A DNA stretch of 64,000 nt from Thiocapsa roseilacustris (GTDB taxonomy: Bacteria > Pseudomonadota > Gammaproteobacteria > Chromatiales > Chromatiaceae), in contig NZ_JBBWVE010000007.1 of the NCBI RefSeq assembly GCF_041903755.1, positions 62,001 to 126,000 of the forward strand, given 5' to 3'. Of the stretch, positions 61,198 to 64,000 are shown one piece after another. Below the pieces are notes generated by a model, which saw only the letters and a list, made by a program, of their open reading frames with translations, was not told where the DNA came from and did no database searches. How positions within the stretch are numbered: position 1 is the stretch's first letter; each line of letters starts with the position of its first letter. A program made the translations under genes and the position numbers.

Positions 61198-62822
61198 GCG
61201 TTGTCCTCCTCGTGAACCGGCACCTGATGCGTTGCGCCGCGCGTGACCGCCAGCAGCGTTGCGATGTCGCCGAACGGGCTGCTGCGCAGGTCGCCGCTTG
61301 CCGAGACGGGAAGACGCAAATCCTCTGCAATGCCTCCGGGGAGCAGGGCCTTCAGCGCCGTATCGATGGCGTGGAGTTCATGCGAATGGCGATCGACCAT
61401 GACCTCGCGCCAGCGTTCGTACCGTCGCTGCGCGTTGTCAATATCTTGGCCAAGCAGCGTCAAGATCTGACGGGCCGGACCACGCGCCATCTGCTCTGCG
61501 CCGAACAAGTCGAGGAGTTTTTCCAACTCGCCGAACGGAGGCAGACCCGGGATCGGTGTTTCATCGATGCCATAGACCTCCAGCGTCGTCCGCACGCGCG
61601 GCGCCGAGACGCCAAAGGTCATCTCCTGATCCAGAATGTCACGGTACTCGCCCTGGCTGGCCGTGGTAACGCGGTGCCAGGCGAGCGTCGGCGGGATGCG
61701 GCGATCGATCCCCAGGTGGTTCTTCGCGGTTTGTTTCGCATGCTTGGCGAGCGACTCCGCGAGCCTATGCGCCAGATGGAAGGGGTGGCTGGATTTCACG
61801 AAGGCGATGCCGGCGCCGGCCGTCAAGGCGGCAGGCATGTCGGTGATATCGGGATAGTCGCGGCCGAGCGCGCGTAATGCTGTGCGACTGTGTTCTTCGA
61901 AGGCAAGCAGAAAAACCCGGGTAAAAGGCAAGGCGAGATCGGCGCGAAGCAAAATCGTCAGATCGTCGCCACCCAGCACGATCGGCCGAGCCGGCATGCG
62001 TGCATTATTGCGCGCCCGCAGCGGGAGGAGGACCGCTTCGGTCGCCTGTTTCGCAGCTCCTTCGGTGGCTGCGGCAACTGCCTGGGAAAAATCGCGAAAC
62101 AGGGCGACGAACTGACCGGGCTTGGGCTGTGTCTGCTCGCTCAATTGGCGAAGCACCTGACCAAGGCCGTTTCCGTCGGCATGTACGATGGCCAGATAGC
62201 GATTGTCTTCAAGGAAGGGGAAAGATGTCTCCTCGTCGCCGGCCTTGTGTTCCAGGTCGCGTGGCCAGTCGTCGGCCGAGATGACATCGGTGAACTTGTC
62301 GGTCAGCTTTCCGCGACGCCAGAACCGATCGGCACCGAATCGGGCGGTCGCGGCATCCTGAAGACCGAGCTTCTGATGGGACTCAACCGCCGGGTTCCCG
62401 GTCCGCGGTGTAAAGGCCGTCACGGGATTGCCTGCGGGTAACCAAGCGGACTGTCGATTGCGCGCGGCCTGAAGGTTTTGCGTTGCCGCAAGATAAGCCG
62501 AGTAGTCGGTTTCGCCCTGCCCACATGCGACGATGAACTCCAGATTTGGCGCGTACTGGCGCACAAGCAAAGACCAGAGTTCGCGAAATCCATCACGTGC
62601 GCTGGCAGATGTGCTGAACAGGTAGACGGCACCTCCAGCTCGGCGGGAAAGATGCACATCGACACCGACTTGGAGACCGAGTTCTTTCAATGTGTCGTCG
62701 AGCAAATCGCGGGTGAGCGAATCGATCAGTTCCGAGGCACCGACGATATGTCGTAGACGTCCGGAACCGAGGATGTACTGCTGGATGGATTTTGCCTCGA
62801 ACAAATAGGCGTAGCTGACCAT
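61194..62822 (-). CDS. cas10: Cas10, HD-less, with intact GGDD
   Basis: A 542-residue Cas10 from ATG 62822 (AAGGAG 12 nt upstream). It begins at the first Palm-like domain (YLFEAKSIQQYILGSGRLRH), so the N-terminal HD nuclease of most Cas10 proteins is absent. The second Palm domain has YLAIVHADGNGLG (210-221) and RPIVLGGDDLTIL with GGDD at 284-287, the cyclase site. A C-terminal helical region follows. It should make cyclic oligoadenylate but not cut DNA. It begins 77 nt after the stop of the CARF-RelE gene. Confidence 0.9.
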   Translation of the reverse strand: MVSYAYLFEAKSIQQYILGSGRLRHIVGASELIDSLTRDLLDDTLKELGLQVGVDVHLSRRAGGAVYLFSTSASARDGFRELWSLLVRQYAPNLEFIVACGQGETDYSAYLAATQNLQAARNRQSAWLPAGNPVTAFTPRTGNPAVESHQKLGLQDAATARFGADRFWRRGKLTDKFTDVISADDWPRDLEHKAGDEETSFPFLEDNRYLAIVHADGNGLGQVLRQLSEQTQPKPGQFVALFRDFSQAVAAATEGAAKQATEAVLLPLRARNNARMPARPIVLGGDDLTILLRADLALPFTRVFLLAFEEHSRTALRALGRDYPDITDMPAALTAGAGIAFVKSSHPFHLAHRLAESLAKHAKQTAKNHLGIDRRIPPTLAWHRVTTASQGEYRDILDQEMTFGVSAPRVRTTLEVYGIDETPIPGLPPFGELEKLLDLFGAEQMARGPARQILTLLGQDIDNAQRRYERWREVMVDRHSHELHAIDTALKALLPGGIAEDLRLPVSASGDLRSSPFGDIATLLAVTRGATHQVPVHEEDNA

Positions 62823-62898
62823 GTCGTGATGGATCTCCTTTGTTTTTCGGCCGAGTAACGGATATTCGAAACGCAGTACTGGCTTCGTCGGCTCGCCA

Positions 62899-64000
62899 TC
62901 AGCCTTCGTACAGCTCCATGCGCACGAATGGTGCGTACTGCGACCGCCGTTCGGCGACCACGCGTGCCCCCGCATCGCGTTTGTGATTCTCGGTGAGCAA
63001 ATCGTCGTATTCGTCGTGACCGACGATACGCCAGACCAGCAGCCGCCAGCCTTCGACCGAAACCAGATAGCGGTCGCGTGTGTGCTCACCGGGCTTGAGC
63101 CGGAACAAACCGTTGCTCCATGGATCGTGCTTGCCACTCGCCAGGTGCTCGCGGACCCGCGCGACCCGGTCCAGATACGCGTCGGGCTTGCAGCCCTCGA
63201 TGCCGCGTACCTTCAGCAGATCGTCGAGAGCACGTCGCGAGAGGAACGGCACCAGCGCGGACGGACTCTCCAGCTCCTCCCAGATCAGGAAACCAACCGG
63301 CGAGAGACTCACCTGCCCCTCGCCCAGATCCTCGAACAGATGCTCCAAGGCGCGGCGCTCCTCGTAGGGCAGAGCCGCCTCAAGGTCCGCGCGAGGGATC
63401 GCCGTCTCGTTCTGGATGCGCTCGAGCAGCGGACGGATGGGCTCCAAGCGCGAGCGGGCGAACTCCACCGGCACCATCGGCAAGGGGATCAGCGCACTGG
63501 ACTGCTCGAAGATGTACTTCGCCTCGATCCCTTTGAGCATGCCGATCAGCACCGTGTAGGGCACCAGGCTCTTGAAGCCGCCGGTGGGGTTGAGCATGCA
63601 CTGAGCGGCGCCGTGGTCATCGATCTCGCGCAGGATCGCCCGGGTGAAATTGAGGACCCCCTTGGTGCGGAATGCTTGCGCGTCGGTCACCTGCAACCCT
63701 TCGACGACCTCGACCCGGCAGCGAAGACCAGGCCGGGCATGCCCCAGATAGCGCGCGACGGCCAGTGCGCAGGCTTGCCCGTCGGCGGTCTCGGAACTGA
63801 ACAGGACCACGGTGTCCTTGTCGTCTACAGCCATCCGAGCCAAGGAATGAATCTCGGCCGACAGGTCGCGCTTGAGCGCCATCTCATCCGCCATCGATGC
63901 GTCCTGAAAGCTCCGATAGATTCGTTCGGCCGCCGACTCGATCCCGCCCTGATCGGCCACCCAACCGGCATTGAACGGGGTTGCCTGACCGAAGAACTTC
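62899..64000 (-). CDS. CARF-RelE fusion (Cami1-like), N-terminus beyond window
   Basis: About 367 codons are visible and the frame is open to the window edge, so ~30 N-terminal residues are missing. A CARF domain of the APE2256 type is clear: VVLFSSETADGQACALAVAR, VEGLQVTDAQAFRTKGVLNF, and LNPTGGFKSLVPYTVLIGML, then YIFEQSSALIPLPMVPVEFA. A central helical/winged part follows. The C-terminal ~90 residues (ASGKHDPWSNGLFRLKPGEHTRD; RYLVSVEGWRLLVWRIVGHDEYDDLL) read as a RelE-type mRNA interferase. This layout matches Cami1, a cyclic-tetra-adenylate-activated RNase described from Allochromatium vinosum. It is the likely first gene of the effector operon. Confidence 0.85.
   Translation of the reverse strand, partial: KFFGQATPFNAGWVADQGGIESAAERIYRSFQDASMADEMALKRDLSAEIHSLARMAVDDKDTVVLFSSETADGQACALAVARYLGHARPGLRCRVEVVEGLQVTDAQAFRTKGVLNFTRAILREIDDHGAAQCMLNPTGGFKSLVPYTVLIGMLKGIEAKYIFEQSSALIPLPMVPVEFARSRLEPIRPLLERIQNETAIPRADLEAALPYEERRALEHLFEDLGEGQVSLSPVGFLIWEELESPSALVPFLSRRALDDLLKVRGIEGCKPDAYLDRVARVREHLASGKHDPWSNGLFRLKPGEHTRDRYLVSVEGWRLLVWRIVGHDEYDDLLTENHKRDAGARVVAERRSQYAPFVRMELYEG

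Noticed and set aside
1..64000. tRNA, rRNA or complete insertion sequences
   Set aside because: I saw no cloverleaf, rRNA or transposase with terminal inverted repeats that I could support.

Overview
The window is GC-rich bacterial chromosome. Gene content (YchJ, an M48 protease, a helicase IV-like protein, a globin, and a type III-D CRISPR locus with a CARF-RelE effector) suggests a gammaproteobacterium close to the purple sulfur bacteria (Chromatiaceae). This is an inference; no 16S or other marker gene is present. Two stretches are AT-rich against their surroundings: 5810-7480, which holds a recombinase-like gene, and part of the spacer set.

Layout. 1-2650: a three-gene minus-strand operon with an HNH nuclease. 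2805-10400: housekeeping-type genes (PIN/NYN, globin, M48 protease, methyltransferase) mixed with a small foreign island and two broken copies of the methyltransferase. 10821-21023: a long helicase with an inserted nuclease-like region and zinc ribbons, methyltransferase, SRPBCC, YchJ, a two-gene glycine-rich membrane pair, cupin, flavin-type oxidase and a frameshifted YdhR gene. 21115-30237: a six-gene minus-strand operon encoding a membrane protein, a tubulin/FtsZ-like GTPase, a substrate-binding/OmpA fusion, a MotA/ZorA-like channel protein with a long tail, a MotB/ZorB-like protein and a small secreted repeat protein. I know of no described system with this composition. 30504-33604: HNH, HD, NAD(P)-binding and thermonuclease genes.

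34203-64000 is one large type III-D CRISPR-Cas region. It has an array of 101 apparently identical 36-nt repeats (100 spacers), its leader, cas1 and two different cas2 genes. Next comes an accessory zone (43-51.6 kb) holding PcfJ-like, Csx16, dual-OB, two DUF488 proteins, three glycine/alanine/threonine-rich hydrophobic proteins and an NE0113-family CARF protein. It ends with the effector operon: radical SAM, Card1/Can2-like nuclease, TIGR03986 RAMP, Csx19, a double RAMP protein, Csx10, a small Csm3-like RAMP, an HD-less Cas10 with intact GGDD, and a CARF-RelE (Cami1-like) protein cut by the window edge. The expected working order is: target RNA binding activates Cas10, Cas10 makes cyclic oligoadenylate, Card1-like and Cami1-like effectors respond, and Csx16 and the NE0113 protein are candidates for switching the signal off. 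The MoaA-like radical SAM enzyme in the same gene string has no assigned role.

The accessory zone is built from repeated units. The palindrome CAAGCTTG occurs seven times, all in intergenic DNA upstream of accessory genes. Fossils of pcfJ, cas2 and the NE0113 gene show past duplication and decay. One spacer matches the thermonuclease gene just outside the array at 31 of 34 positions, with codon-like differences.
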